Program-made: the position numbers and the translations under genes
The notes under the pieces: model-generated
Seen by the model: the letters and a program-made list of their open reading frames with translations, nothing else
Database searches by the model: none
What the model was told of the DNA's origin: nothing
Part shown: piece after piece, positions 39,290 through 48,121 of the stretch
Position numbering within the stretch: the stretch's first letter is position 1
Layout: every line of letters begins with the position of its first letter
Assembly (NCBI RefSeq): GCF_001412215.1
Contig: NZ_LLWP01000005.1
Coordinates: 124,001-188,000 of the forward strand
DNA: 64,000 bases
Source: Pedobacter sp. Hv1
GTDB lineage: Bacteria; Bacteroidota; Bacteroidia; Sphingobacteriales; Sphingobacteriaceae
Direction of reading: 5' to 3'

Positions 39290-39314
39290 AGCCGCAGCAA
39301 AATGCTACGGCCTT
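39290..39314 (-). terminator. Terminator of the acyl-CoA dehydrogenase gene
   Basis: Stem GCCGCAGCA/TGCTACGGC (one C-A mismatch) with a 3-nt loop; T-rich sequence follows on the minus strand. Confidence 0.82.
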
Positions 39315-39363
39315 TTATATGATGTATTAGAAAAACACTGAAATCAATTCAGCTTTATTGTAT

Positions 39364-40515
39364 TTATTTTAAGATCTCTCTTGCAATTACAATTTTCTGG
39401 ATTTCTGAAGTTCCTTCGCCAATGGTACATAATTTACTATCACGATAGTATTTCTCAACCTGGAAATCTTTGGTATATCCATAGCCTCCAAAAATCTGAA
39501 CAGCTTCGGTTGCACATCTTACGGCAACTTCTGAGGCATAATATTTGGCCATGGCCGATTCTTTGGTCATTGGTAAGTGGCGGTTTTTCAGATCAGCAGC
39601 TTGACGGATCAATAACTCTGCAGCTTCTATTTCTGTAGCCATGTCTGCCAATTTGAAACTGATACCTTGGAAACTCGCAATTGGCACCCCAAATTGATGA
39701 CGTTCTTTGGCATAATCAACAGCGGCTAAATAAGCTCCTTTTGCAATACCTAAAGATAAAGCTGCAATGGAAATTCTACCCCCATCTAAAACTTTCATTG
39801 CCTGTTTAAAACCATCGCCCTCTTTACCTAAAAGATTTTCTTTAGGTACGCGGCAGTTGTCAAAAATCATTTCAGTTGTTTCTGAGGCACGCATTCCTAG
39901 TTTGTTCTCTTTTTTTCCGGCAGAAAAGCCTGGTGTTCCACGCTCTACTACAATTGCCGAAATGCCTTTAGAACTTCCTGCTTCTCCGGTACGCACCATC
40001 ACAACAGCTACATCTCCAGATTTACCATGGGTAATCCAGTTTTTGGCCCCATTAATTACATATTCATCGCCATCTAACACGGCTGTGGTACTCATGCGCA
40101 ATGCATCAGACCCGGTATTGGCTTCGGTTAAACCCCAAGCACCAATCCATTCTGCGGTAGCCAACTTAGGCAACCATTTTAGTTTTTGTTCTTCGTTACC
40201 AAAGGCCAAGATATGACCTGTACATAATGAGTTATGGGCAGCTACCGATAAACCGATAGAACCACATACTTTGGCTACCTCTACAATTACGTCTACATAT
40301 TCTTGATATCCAAAACCAGAACCACCGTAAGCTTCAGGAACCAATACGCCCATTAAACCGAGTTCGCCTAATTGTTTAAAAATTTCTACTGGAAAATGTT
40401 GGGCTTCATCCCACTCCATTACGTTTTGACGAATGTTTTTTTCTGCAAAATCGCTTACCATTTTCCTAATCATTTCCTGATTTTCTACTACTTCAAAGCT
40501 AAAGCCTGTATTCAT
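39364..40515 (-). CDS. Acyl-CoA dehydrogenase
   Basis: A 383-residue FAD enzyme of the short/medium-chain type that oxidises acyl-CoA to enoyl-CoA and passes electrons to ETF. WGLTEANTGSDALRMSTTAV is the FAD/substrate loop, and QIFGGYGYTKDFQVEKYYRDSK then IGEGTSEIQKIVIAREIL is the C-terminal signature with the catalytic Glu (near 365). Length matches. Its leader holds a hairpin with a following T-run (40535-40592), perhaps an attenuator. Substrate chain length is not known. Confidence 0.95.
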   Translation of the reverse strand: MNTGFSFEVVENQEMIRKMVSDFAEKNIRQNVMEWDEAQHFPVEIFKQLGELGLMGVLVPEAYGGSGFGYQEYVDVIVEVAKVCGSIGLSVAAHNSLCTGHILAFGNEEQKLKWLPKLATAEWIGAWGLTEANTGSDALRMSTTAVLDGDEYVINGAKNWITHGKSGDVAVVMVRTGEAGSSKGISAIVVERGTPGFSAGKKENKLGMRASETTEMIFDNCRVPKENLLGKEGDGFKQAMKVLDGGRISIAALSLGIAKGAYLAAVDYAKERHQFGVPIASFQGISFKLADMATEIEAAELLIRQAADLKNRHLPMTKESAMAKYYASEVAVRCATEAVQIFGGYGYTKDFQVEKYYRDSKLCTIGEGTSEIQKIVIAREILK

Positions 40516-40829
40516 ATATGGGTAGTGTTTAAAAAAAGAAACTGCTTAAACTCTTGGCTATATTTAGCGTTTGGTTTTAAACAGTTTCTTTAGATTTATA
40601 TTTGGTTGTGGACAATGATAAGCAAATATTACAACAGATTTAGCATATTAAAATTGCGTTAAAAGTAGAATGTTTTGGTATTCGGTTCAATAACCTATTG
40701 CATTAAATAGTGACCCGAGAAATTTGTCGGAAATATTTTTTTTATTTTTTTGAAAAAAAATGAGCTGACCTATCCAATTATAGTCACTCAGGTTAGTATC
40801 GACACTAAACTGAATAATTAAAGATGGAT
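40516..40829. other. 314-bp non-coding interval, apt / acyl-CoA dehydrogenase
   Basis: This holds the fold-back sequence at 40535-40592, then a block of A and T runs (40735-40760) that could serve as terminator tail or A+T-rich promoter region. No small open frame or repeat family was recognised. Confidence 0.6.
40535..40592 (-). terminator. Terminator-like hairpin in the acyl-CoA dehydrogenase leader
   Basis: Arms AAAGAAACTGCTTAA and TTAAACAGTTTCTTT are complementary at 14 of 15 positions across a loop of about 25 nt. On the minus strand seven T follow, about 16 nt before the start codon. It could be the apt terminator or an attenuator. Confidence 0.6.
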
Positions 40830-41357
40830 TTAAAAGGCAGCTAAAGAAAACGTATGTTGACTAAAATTGCTCAATCTTTCGCGTCCATTTAAAAAATCAA
40901 GGCTAATTAGAAAAGAATAAGCAGTCACTTTTGCATCGAGCTGCTCAACAAGTTTGGAGGCCGCCACTACAGTTCCGCCGGTAGCGAGCAAATCATCATG
41001 GATCAATACATTTTGCCCAGGTGCAAAAGCATCCTCATGTACTTCTAATGTTGCACTTCCGTATTCTAGATCGTATGATTGTTGGATGGTTTTATAAGGA
41101 AGTTTACCTGCCTTGCGAATGGGCACAAAAGGTACATCTAAAGCCAGCGCTAAGGCCAGACCAAACAAAAAACCCCTACTCTCTATTCCGGCAACAACAT
41201 CTATTTTAACATCGGCCAGTTGATCCTTTAATGCAGCGGTAATTTCCTTGCACAATTGTGGATCTTTTAGAACAGGTGTAATGTCTTTAAATACAATCCC
41301 TGGTTTCGGAAAATCAATTACATCTCTTAGGGTTTGTTTAATTTTTGCTTCAATCAT
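40830..41357 (-). CDS. apt: Adenine phosphoribosyltransferase
   Basis: A 175-residue salvage enzyme that makes AMP from adenine and PRPP. DFPKPGIVFKDITPVL at the N-terminus, AGIESRGFLFGLALALAL and the PRPP loop VLIHDDLLATGGTVVAASKLVE (near 116-135) are diagnostic. It starts 1 bp after the stop codon of the helix-hairpin-helix gene, so the two are co-transcribed. Confidence 0.96.
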   Translation of the reverse strand: MIEAKIKQTLRDVIDFPKPGIVFKDITPVLKDPQLCKEITAALKDQLADVKIDVVAGIESRGFLFGLALALALDVPFVPIRKAGKLPYKTIQQSYDLEYGSATLEVHEDAFAPGQNVLIHDDLLATGGTVVAASKLVEQLDAKVTAYSFLISLDFLNGRERLSNFSQHTFSLAAF

Positions 41358-41358
41358 T

Positions 41359-42279
41359 TTAGAAAGTTAGATACGGTGCTAGTTGTTTAATTATTTGTGC
41401 GTCCAAGATAATAACTTTCTTCAGATCATCCATGTTATTATAGCTACCGTGTTGTTTTCTATATTGAATAATGGCATTGATCTGTTTGTATTTGAGGTAA
41501 GGATGATTTTTCAGGTCATCAAACGTGGCGGTATTGATATTGATCTTAATGATATTTGCCGGATTGATTTTAACCTGGTCTTTGATTTCGTTAAACTTTA
41601 CACTATCCAGTCCATACACCTCCATAAGCTGTTCCTTTTTATAAAAGCCACCCAGCTTATCGCGATATTTCACAATCCTTCTTGCAAAAGCTGGCCCGAT
41701 ACCTTTGATTTCGTCTAATTGAAGGGTATCTGCACTATTGACTTCTACAATTACCAGTTCTTTTTTTGCTGGAATAGAAGCGGGTGGATAGTTTTGCTTT
41801 TGATGGGCTAGCCCAATATTTTCAATAGAGACATAAGGGGCAAGCTCTTTATATTTTTTAGCAGAGATGGTATACATTTTCTGTAGGTCTTCAGTTTTGT
41901 AGAACTTACCAGCTTTGTTTCTATAATTAATAATAGCTTGTGCCTGTTTTAAAGAAAGGCCCAGTTTTTGCCAAGTTATTGCATCAATTTGATTGGGATC
42001 GAACTTAAATAACGATGCACTAACTACCGATTCGCTATCTTCTATTGCTGTACGTATTTTGGTGTAGTTGTCTTGAGCCTCCTGCTGGTTTACAAAAACC
42101 AACTTTTGCAAGACATTTTTTTCACTAATTGATATATTTTCAGACTTTATAAAAAAAGAAGTGTAAGCATAAGGCAAAACACTTACAGCCAATAAAATAG
42201 CCATTAAGGCCAATAAACCGTTGTACTCTCGCTTTGTAAAGCCAAAGTAGTTATTTAACCAATTTTTCATAGATAGCAT
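41359..42279 (-). CDS. ComEA-like helix-hairpin-helix protein
   Basis: A 306-residue protein with one N-terminal transmembrane helix (about 18-38) and three helix-hairpin-helix modules: LSLKQAQAIINYRNKAGKFYKTEDL, IKGIGPAFARRIVKYRDKLGGFYKKEQL and LKYKQINAIIQYRKQHGSYNNMDDL. Such modules bind DNA non-specifically; ComEA is the DNA receptor in natural transformation. Three modules rather than one is common in Bacteroidota. A role in competence is inferred. ATG at 42270 is an alternative start. Confidence 0.82.
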   Translation of the reverse strand: MLSMKNWLNNYFGFTKREYNGLLALMAILLAVSVLPYAYTSFFIKSENISISEKNVLQKLVFVNQQEAQDNYTKIRTAIEDSESVVSASLFKFDPNQIDAITWQKLGLSLKQAQAIINYRNKAGKFYKTEDLQKMYTISAKKYKELAPYVSIENIGLAHQKQNYPPASIPAKKELVIVEVNSADTLQLDEIKGIGPAFARRIVKYRDKLGGFYKKEQLMEVYGLDSVKFNEIKDQVKINPANIIKININTATFDDLKNHPYLKYKQINAIIQYRKQHGSYNNMDDLKKVIILDAQIIKQLAPYLTF

Positions 42280-42300
42280 AGGTACTATAAATATAAATCT

Positions 42301-42308
42301 TATTTTTG
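42301..42308 (+). promoter_or_regulatory. Promoter -7 box of the olsF-type gene
   Basis: TATTTTTG matches TAnnTTTG, 32 nt before the ATG at 42341, inside the 61-bp divergent spacer with the helix-hairpin-helix gene. Confidence 0.5.
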
Positions 42309-42340
42309 AGATTGCTTTACAATTTAAAATCTGCCATTAG

Positions 42341-44092
42341 ATGAAGATCATAACAACAAAAGAATTTGCCAAAGCAACCAAGATAGACAAACTAGGCGTT
42401 CCAGGTCTTGCTGCTTTATTGATGGAGGTAATGAAACTGAACGATATCAATAAAGTATTTTCTCAAAACGAACATTTTGCTGGTTTAGAGTTCGTCGACA
42501 AAATTTTAGAGACCATTGGGGTAACCATTGATTTTGATGAAGACGACTTAAAAAACATCCCTAAAACTGGTGGTTTCATTGCTATTGCCAATCATCCGTA
42601 TGGTGGTGTAGAAGGCTTGGCATTGGTAAAGCTATTGTGTACGGTTAGGCCAGAAGCTAAGGTGATGGTTAACTTTATCCTTAAAAAAATACCGAACCTG
42701 AGCGAATTTTTCGTTGCCGTAAATCCTTTTGAAAACGTTCAACACTCTTCAAGCATCAGTGGTTTAAAAGCAACTTTTGATCTGCTAAAAAGCGGAACTC
42801 CACTTGGTATATTCCCAGCTGGAGAGGTTTCTACCTTTAATTTAGAAAGCCAAGAAGTAACCGACAGACTTTGGCACCCGGTAGTGGGCAAATTAATTGC
42901 CAAAGCTAAGGTGCCAGTTGTGCCTATTTATTTTCATGGCAATAATGGCGTATTATTTAACATCTTGAGTTTTCTACATCCAACTTTAAGAACTGCAAAA
43001 CTGCCTTCAGAGTTTTTAAATAAACAAGGATTAAACATCAAAGTACGTATTGGCAAGCCAATTAAAATTGAAGATGTTTCTTATAAAAACAATACCAATA
43101 CCCTACTTGATTTTTTAAGGGCCCGAACCTATGCCTTAGGTACAAGTTTAGAAGAAGAAAAAAAACTCTTTAATCCGATTAGTCTTTTTAAACGAAAGAA
43201 AAAGCCTGAACAGATTGTGGCCGAAACAGATCGCAATCTAATTGTAAAGGAAGTTGAAAAGTTGGACAGCTTTAGGGTTTGGGAAGAAAAAAACTACCAT
43301 GTTTACATTACACCAACGGCAAGTATCCCTAACATATTAAGAGAAATTGGCCGTTTACGCGAAATTACATTTAGGGAGGTTGGCGAAGGCACCAACAAAA
43401 AAATAGACTTAGACAATTACGATATCTATTACAACCACTTGTTTATTTGGGATACTGACCAGCAAAATATCGTTGGTGCTTATCGAATTGGCAAAGGCGA
43501 TGAAATTTTGAACATGTTAGGTCGTAGGGGTTTTTACTTATCTGAGCTATTTAAGATCAAAGAACCTTTTTATCCTATTTTACGTCAAGGGATAGAATTG
43601 GGTAGATCTTGGATCAGAAAAGAATACCAACAAAAACCATTGCCTTTGTTCTTATTATGGAAGGGGATTTTGAAATATCTTGTAGAAAATCCAAAATACA
43701 GGTACATGTTTGGGCCAGTAAGTATCAGCAACAATTTTTCTAAATTCTCGAAATCGCTGATTGTAGATTACATTACGAAAAACCATTTCGATTATGAACT
43801 GGCACATTATGTAAAACCTAAAAACAAATTTAAGGCCGACTTAACCCCTATTGATACGGATTTATTGATAGAGAATAGCGAATCGCTAAAGGATTTAGAT
43901 GGATTAATTGGAGATATTGAGAACTCCCATATTAAAATCCCAGTATTATTGAGACAGTACATGAACCTGAATGCAAAAATTATCTGTTTCAATATAGACC
44001 CTAAGTTTTCAGATTGCCTAGATGGATTTTTGGTAGTAGACTTACATCAAATTCCGGCCGAGGTGCTAGAGAAAATTGGTAAAAACTTTTAA
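42341..44092 (+). CDS. olsF: Bifunctional acyltransferase, probable ornithine lipid synthase (OlsF type)
   Basis: A 583-residue two-domain protein. The N-terminal PlsC/LPLAT domain has the acyltransferase motifs IANHPYGGVEG (near 84) and GIFPAGEVST (near 157). The C-terminal GNAT domain (about 310-500) reads REITFREVGEGTNKKIDLDNYDIYYNHLFIWD, as in OlsB-type ornithine N-acyltransferases. The OlsA-OlsB order in one chain is that of OlsF, known from Serratia and flavobacteria, which makes phosphorus-free ornithine lipids. Glycine or other amino-acid lipids are an alternative product. Its symbol rests on domain order only. Confidence 0.75.
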   Translation: MKIITTKEFAKATKIDKLGVPGLAALLMEVMKLNDINKVFSQNEHFAGLEFVDKILETIGVTIDFDEDDLKNIPKTGGFIAIANHPYGGVEGLALVKLLCTVRPEAKVMVNFILKKIPNLSEFFVAVNPFENVQHSSSISGLKATFDLLKSGTPLGIFPAGEVSTFNLESQEVTDRLWHPVVGKLIAKAKVPVVPIYFHGNNGVLFNILSFLHPTLRTAKLPSEFLNKQGLNIKVRIGKPIKIEDVSYKNNTNTLLDFLRARTYALGTSLEEEKKLFNPISLFKRKKKPEQIVAETDRNLIVKEVEKLDSFRVWEEKNYHVYITPTASIPNILREIGRLREITFREVGEGTNKKIDLDNYDIYYNHLFIWDTDQQNIVGAYRIGKGDEILNMLGRRGFYLSELFKIKEPFYPILRQGIELGRSWIRKEYQQKPLPLFLLWKGILKYLVENPKYRYMFGPVSISNNFSKFSKSLIVDYITKNHFDYELAHYVKPKNKFKADLTPIDTDLLIENSESLKDLDGLIGDIENSHIKIPVLLRQYMNLNAKIICFNIDPKFSDCLDGFLVVDLHQIPAEVLEKIGKNF

Positions 44093-44115
44093 TGTTAAAA
44101 TTCAATATAAAAACA

Positions 44116-44141
44116 AAAGCCCTGACATCCATCGGGGCTTT
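44116..44141 (+). terminator. Terminator after the olsF-type gene
   Basis: Stem AAAGCCCTGA/TCGGGGCTTT (10 bp with one G-U pair) and loop CATCCA, followed by TT plus a T-rich tail. Confidence 0.88.
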
Positions 44142-44276
44142 TTGTTATCAACTAACCTAAACTTTATATTAAATATTAACCAGATATTTAACGTTACAAA
44201 AGTAAGCTAGCCATGTTAAGCCTTTGTAAAATAGTTATTATTTAAACATTATTTAATATGAATAAGTTTAAACCAC

Positions 44277-44789
44277 CTAAAAATTTGGAGTAAAATATTG
44301 CTTAACGTATACGGTATGTTTAACTGTTGGGTTGTTAACACCCTCCATTAATATCGTTGCTTCTATTAACCATTTACTTTGGTTTGCTGGTTTTTCTGGT
44401 GTTAGGTTTTTACCTTTTACCGATCCTCCAACAGGCTTAAGCGCAACATAATCGCAACTCAAACAAACCTGATAATATTTTACCTTGCCATTTTGGATAT
44501 CCTTATCATTCAAAGTAAATTGTTGAGTATCCATCGGCGCCTTTATAAACAAGCTAACCTGCGAAGCCCCAATCGTATTCTCTACCAAAAACAAACGATA
44601 ATCACCTGGTATTACAACAATGGGCGATTTGTCAAGATCTGACTTTTCAGTAAACAGATATTTACAAGAGGCTCCTTTTTCACAGCTGGTCAAATCTTTC
44701 TCATCGATATTCAACTCTTTTTCTTTGCTACAGGATAAACCCAAGATTAGGATGATGCCAAGCATGAACAGATTTAGTTTTTTTAACAT
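44277..44789 (-). CDS. Hypothetical lipoprotein
   Basis: About 170 residues from ATG 44789, with lipobox LGLSC (Cys20) then SKEKELN. Four further Cys occur (TSCEKGASCKY and VCLSCDY), which may pair as disulfides. C-terminal SKWLIEATILMEGVNNPTVKHTVYVKQYF suggests a beta-sandwich. No family was recognised. It diverges from the transglutaminase-like gene. Confidence 0.7.
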   Translation of the reverse strand: MLKKLNLFMLGIILILGLSCSKEKELNIDEKDLTSCEKGASCKYLFTEKSDLDKSPIVVIPGDYRLFLVENTIGASQVSLFIKAPMDTQQFTLNDKDIQNGKVKYYQVCLSCDYVALKPVGGSVKGKNLTPEKPANQSKWLIEATILMEGVNNPTVKHTVYVKQYFTPNF

Positions 44790-44887
44790 AGTTTCCGCTT
44801 TTATCATTGAAACGTATAAATTCTAATAAACGCAACACTAAGCATGTTAATTTTACGTATATTTAATATGAAATTATTGTTAAGGAA

Positions 44888-46102
44888 TTGAAAAAGCAAA
44901 TTGGGTTGATGGTTTATAGGGCACTGATCATTTTTGGATTGGTGTTTTGTGGTGCCCAAGTAAATGCACAAAACTATAGTTTCGAATTTTATGAGGGTAC
45001 TTTCAACTTTGAAGCCGACTCTACCATCAACATTGGTTTTAACGAAGAGTTGAGCAACCAATCTATCCAGAAATTCTACCAACAGATCAATACGGGGCAT
45101 TATCAAGGGTTGATCAGCTCATTAACTACCTATAAAGAAAAATATAAATTAAATGACTGGCTGTATTATCAGTTGATCAGAAAAACTGCTCAACAATTGA
45201 GTCCTAAGGCCGATAATTATAACCGTTATACTTTGTACAAATGGTTTTTAATGACCAAATCTGGCTTTGATGCCAAATTGGCTATCGGTAACAATCAGAT
45301 CATTTTCTATGTACGCAATGATGAAGATATCTCTGATATTCCCTTTTTCATGATTGACAACAAAAAGTACATGTGCCTTAATTACCATGATTACGGAAAG
45401 TTATTTAAGGGAGATGGCGTTTATAAACCCGTAAATCTTACTATACCTGAAGCCACGAATGATTTTAGTTATAAGGTAACCAGAATGCCTGATTTTAAAC
45501 CTGAGGCTTATGAAGAAAAACAAATTGCATTTAACTACAAGCATAAGGCCTATCACTTTAAAGTAAAAGTAAATAAAGAAGTCTCTACCATTTTTGAGAA
45601 TTACCCTGGAGTAGATTTTGCTACCTATTTCAATATTCCTTTAAGTCATGAAACCTATCAATCACTCATCCCCATTCTTAAAGCCAATTTAAAGGGGATG
45701 AATGAAAAGAAAGGAGTTGATTATTTAATGCGTTTTACCAGGTATGCTTTTTTGTTTGAAACAGATGAAGACAATTTTGGCAAAGAAAAACGCCTATCGC
45801 CAGAACAGACCTTACTTAATCAATATAGCGATTGCGATGATCGGGCTGCTTTGTTCTTCTATTTGGTAAAGGAAATCTATAATTTACCAATGATTGCCCT
45901 GCTTTATCCTACCCACATTACCATGGCGGTTCAATTTGACAAGCCAGTTGGCAGCAATTCTATTATATACAATGGCAAAGCTTATACTGTTTGTGAGCCT
46001 ACCCCGCAATTAAAAAACTTAAAGGTTGGAGAGCTTTCTGCCAGTTTAAAAAATAAACCATACGAAGTGGTTTACCATTATGAGCCGCCGTTAAACAAAT
46101 AA
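44888..46102 (+). CDS. Exported transglutaminase-like protein
   Basis: A 404-residue exported protein (signal peptide to about residue 28, CGAQVNAQ). The C-terminal third has a transglutaminase/cysteine-protease-like triad: Cys near 315 in QYSDCDDRAALFFYLVKE, His near 341 in YPTHITMAVQF and an Asp/Glu near 367 in YTVCEPTP. The N-terminal part is beta-rich. The enzyme may act on cell-surface proteins or be structural. The TTG at 44888 gives a fuller signal region; ATG at 44909 is an alternative. Confidence 0.75.
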   Translation: MKKQIGLMVYRALIIFGLVFCGAQVNAQNYSFEFYEGTFNFEADSTINIGFNEELSNQSIQKFYQQINTGHYQGLISSLTTYKEKYKLNDWLYYQLIRKTAQQLSPKADNYNRYTLYKWFLMTKSGFDAKLAIGNNQIIFYVRNDEDISDIPFFMIDNKKYMCLNYHDYGKLFKGDGVYKPVNLTIPEATNDFSYKVTRMPDFKPEAYEEKQIAFNYKHKAYHFKVKVNKEVSTIFENYPGVDFATYFNIPLSHETYQSLIPILKANLKGMNEKKGVDYLMRFTRYAFLFETDEDNFGKEKRLSPEQTLLNQYSDCDDRAALFFYLVKEIYNLPMIALLYPTHITMAVQFDKPVGSNSIIYNGKAYTVCEPTPQLKNLKVGELSASLKNKPYEVVYHYEPPLNK

Positions 46103-46432
46103 TTAAAAGCGGCCGCCTATGCCTATCTTAGTTTTATCTTGAATTGAGATATAAACCATAATAGGTCCTAGCAAAGCATCTTGAGTAGTTCCAAACCTCA
46201 CACTAACTGATTCTGGGTTTTCGGCACTTGGTCTTAGTACTGGTGCAGTTTCCCAGTTTGTATTTACGGTAGCTTTTTGTGTTGCGTTTAGGTAGTTCCA
46301 GGCAATGGTTCGATATTCTTGATCAGTAATTTCTGTCTTATCCTTTTTACAGGCAGTCATAGACATTAAAAATAAACTGAGTACCATTACCATTTTGCCA
46401 GAAAATTTTAAAAGATTGTTTTGAGTTTGCAT
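46103..46432 (-). CDS. Small hypothetical lipoprotein
   Basis: A 109-residue lipoprotein (Cys28 in MSMTACKK). The mature part has TDQEYRTIAWNYLNATQKATVNTNWETAPV and ends in GIGGRF; no family was recognised. It is convergent with the transglutaminase-like gene with no gap. An 11-bp-period TTAA pair at 46495-46510 lies upstream, weaker than those of the neighbouring receptor operon. Confidence 0.65.
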   Translation of the reverse strand: MQTQNNLLKFSGKMVMVLSLFLMSMTACKKDKTEITDQEYRTIAWNYLNATQKATVNTNWETAPVLRPSAENPESVSVRFGTTQDALLGPIMVYISIQDKTKIGIGGRF

Positions 46433-46527
46433 AGTTTTTTTTATTAGTTTATAATGAATACGGCAACCATGTGCAATTCGCTACAGCCTCTATATTAAGT
46501 TTATGTTAAGCTTTTTAACAAAAAATA

Positions 46528-46556
46528 AGCCCGCAATGCTTTAGACACGACGGGCT
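46528..46556 (-). terminator. Terminator of the TonB receptor / lipoprotein operon
   Basis: Stem AGCCCG/CGGGCT with a 17-nt loop, T-rich on the minus strand, 22 bp after the lipoprotein stop codon. Confidence 0.75.
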
Positions 46557-46577
46557 CATTTTAAATATTTAAATTTC

Positions 46578-48020
46578 TTATTTTACAGCTCCTGGAGTTG
46601 TATAAGTTAATACCTGAGGATCAACACTAGCCCAACCAGCAGCCCAATCTGTTGTACCAAAAGCACCTCTGTAAGCTACTTTCTCGAAGAAAGTACCAGA
46701 AACTTTAGCATCAGTAAATACTGCACCAGTTGCAGCAGCAGAACCAGCTGCTACTGTAAAGTTAGCTGTACCTAATGTTGCACCAGCTCCAAAATCTTTT
46801 GGATATAGATAAGCATTGGTAAATAATCCACCTGCAAAGCTTGTTTGAGCAAAAGTATTGTTTGCACGTAAACCAGTTTCGATAGTTGCTAAAGCAGCTG
46901 CATTACTTACACTTACTTCTGTAGTTTTAGTACCATAGATCAAGTTGTTAGCTAATACCAATGAACCTGAAGTATAGTTTGTTGAAGTTGCACCAGCAGT
47001 AGCAACTTTAGTGTCGTCAATATAAATTCCAACTGGGAAACCAGAGATTACCGAGTTTAAGATACTGATTGAAGAGTTGCGACGAATTTGTGCACCATTT
47101 TGATAGTTAGCGTTTAATGAACCACCAGCTGCTCTAATTGGACCTAAAATGGTAACATTAGAAAATACAGCAGAAGTTTTTGGTGTTAAGTTAGAACCAT
47201 TTCCATCGTTATCAGATTCGAAACCATTTGATCCAGATTGATCTGCAACTGTAGACACACGCTGAGCTAATGCAAATTGAACATTACCTGAATAACCAAA
47301 GTCAGTATCAAAATCATCGTCCCAAGTACCAATAGCTAATAAGTGTTTTGCATTTACTGTACCACCAAACCATTCAAAAGCATCATCACCTGAACGATAA
47401 ACTTGGATATAATCTAATGTAGTACCGTTACCAACGCCACCCATTGTTAATCCATTGATCTCATTATCTACAGAGAATGCAATACCAGCATATTCGATAC
47501 GTACATATTTTAAAGTACCTGAATTATCAGCAGGATCAGTACCACCATAATAGATATAAGCTTTATCTTCACCACCTTTTGGATCTTTCAAGCCACCTTC
47601 GATTTTTACATCAGTACCTTGGTTTACTGGAGCTTTACCTAATAAGATTACACCACCCCAATCTCCTTGGCTACGTGCACCTGCAGGTAATGCAGAAGTA
47701 AATACAATTGGTTTATCAACTGTTCCTGTTGCGTTGATTTTAGCGCCACGAGTAACAATTAATGTGGCTTGAGTAGCTTTATCTCCTTTGATAATTGTTC
47801 CTGGCTCGATAGTTAATGTTGCACCATTACTTACATAAACAAAACCTTTTAATAAGTATATTTTGCTTGCAGACCAAGTTGTGTTAGTAGTGATCTCTCC
47901 AGTTACCTCTACTGTATTTGCAGCAGCTGGATCAACAGGTTCATCAACGATCGTGTTTTTTTTACATGAGGTCGCAAATAAGACAACCGATAATGCCAAT
48001 AATAAAATCTTGTTTTTCAT
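46578..48020 (-). CDS. Surface lipoprotein with parallel beta-helix repeats, partner of TonB receptor
   Basis: A 480-residue lipoprotein (Cys19 in FATSCKK). It is beta-helix-like: repeated short strands such as GATLTIEPGTIIKGDKATQATLIVTRGAKINATG and GTLKYVRIEYAGIAF. Acidic loops GTWDDDFDTDFGYSG and FESDNDGNGSNLTP may bind Ca2+. It is encoded 101 bp after the TonB receptor, replacing the SusD of typical pairs, to which it has no visible similarity. Its role as substrate-capturing partner is inferred. An 11-bp-period TTAA array lies between the two genes. Confidence 0.8.
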   Translation of the reverse strand: MKNKILLLALSVVLFATSCKKNTIVDEPVDPAAANTVEVTGEITTNTTWSASKIYLLKGFVYVSNGATLTIEPGTIIKGDKATQATLIVTRGAKINATGTVDKPIVFTSALPAGARSQGDWGGVILLGKAPVNQGTDVKIEGGLKDPKGGEDKAYIYYGGTDPADNSGTLKYVRIEYAGIAFSVDNEINGLTMGGVGNGTTLDYIQVYRSGDDAFEWFGGTVNAKHLLAIGTWDDDFDTDFGYSGNVQFALAQRVSTVADQSGSNGFESDNDGNGSNLTPKTSAVFSNVTILGPIRAAGGSLNANYQNGAQIRRNSSISILNSVISGFPVGIYIDDTKVATAGATSTNYTSGSLVLANNLIYGTKTTEVSVSNAAALATIETGLRANNTFAQTSFAGGLFTNAYLYPKDFGAGATLGTANFTVAAGSAAATGAVFTDAKVSGTFFEKVAYRGAFGTTDWAAGWASVDPQVLTYTTPGAVK

Positions 48021-48075
48021 TTCCTTTTTGAAATTTTCTTTTATGAATTAATTAATACAAATAGATTACTTTAAG

Positions 48076-48117
48076 TTATCTTAATAGTTAAGCATACATT
48101 AACAATGTGTTAAGGTG
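48076..48117 (-). promoter_or_regulatory. 11-bp-period TTAA direct repeats before the beta-helix lipoprotein gene
   Basis: TTA recurs at 48088, 48099 and 48110, exactly 11 bp apart, with a further one at 48076 (12 bp). On the minus strand this reads as TTAAC/CTTAA blocks like those of PhoB-class boxes. A TCTATTTG sequence at 48058-48065, one change from the -7 consensus, lies just downstream. Confidence 0.5.
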
Positions 48118-48121
48118 TTAA

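Noticed and set aside
44142..44276. TTAA-rich stretch after the olsF-type gene as another Pho-like array
   Set aside because: TTAA spacing is irregular (not 11 bp) and it lies downstream of both flanking genes.
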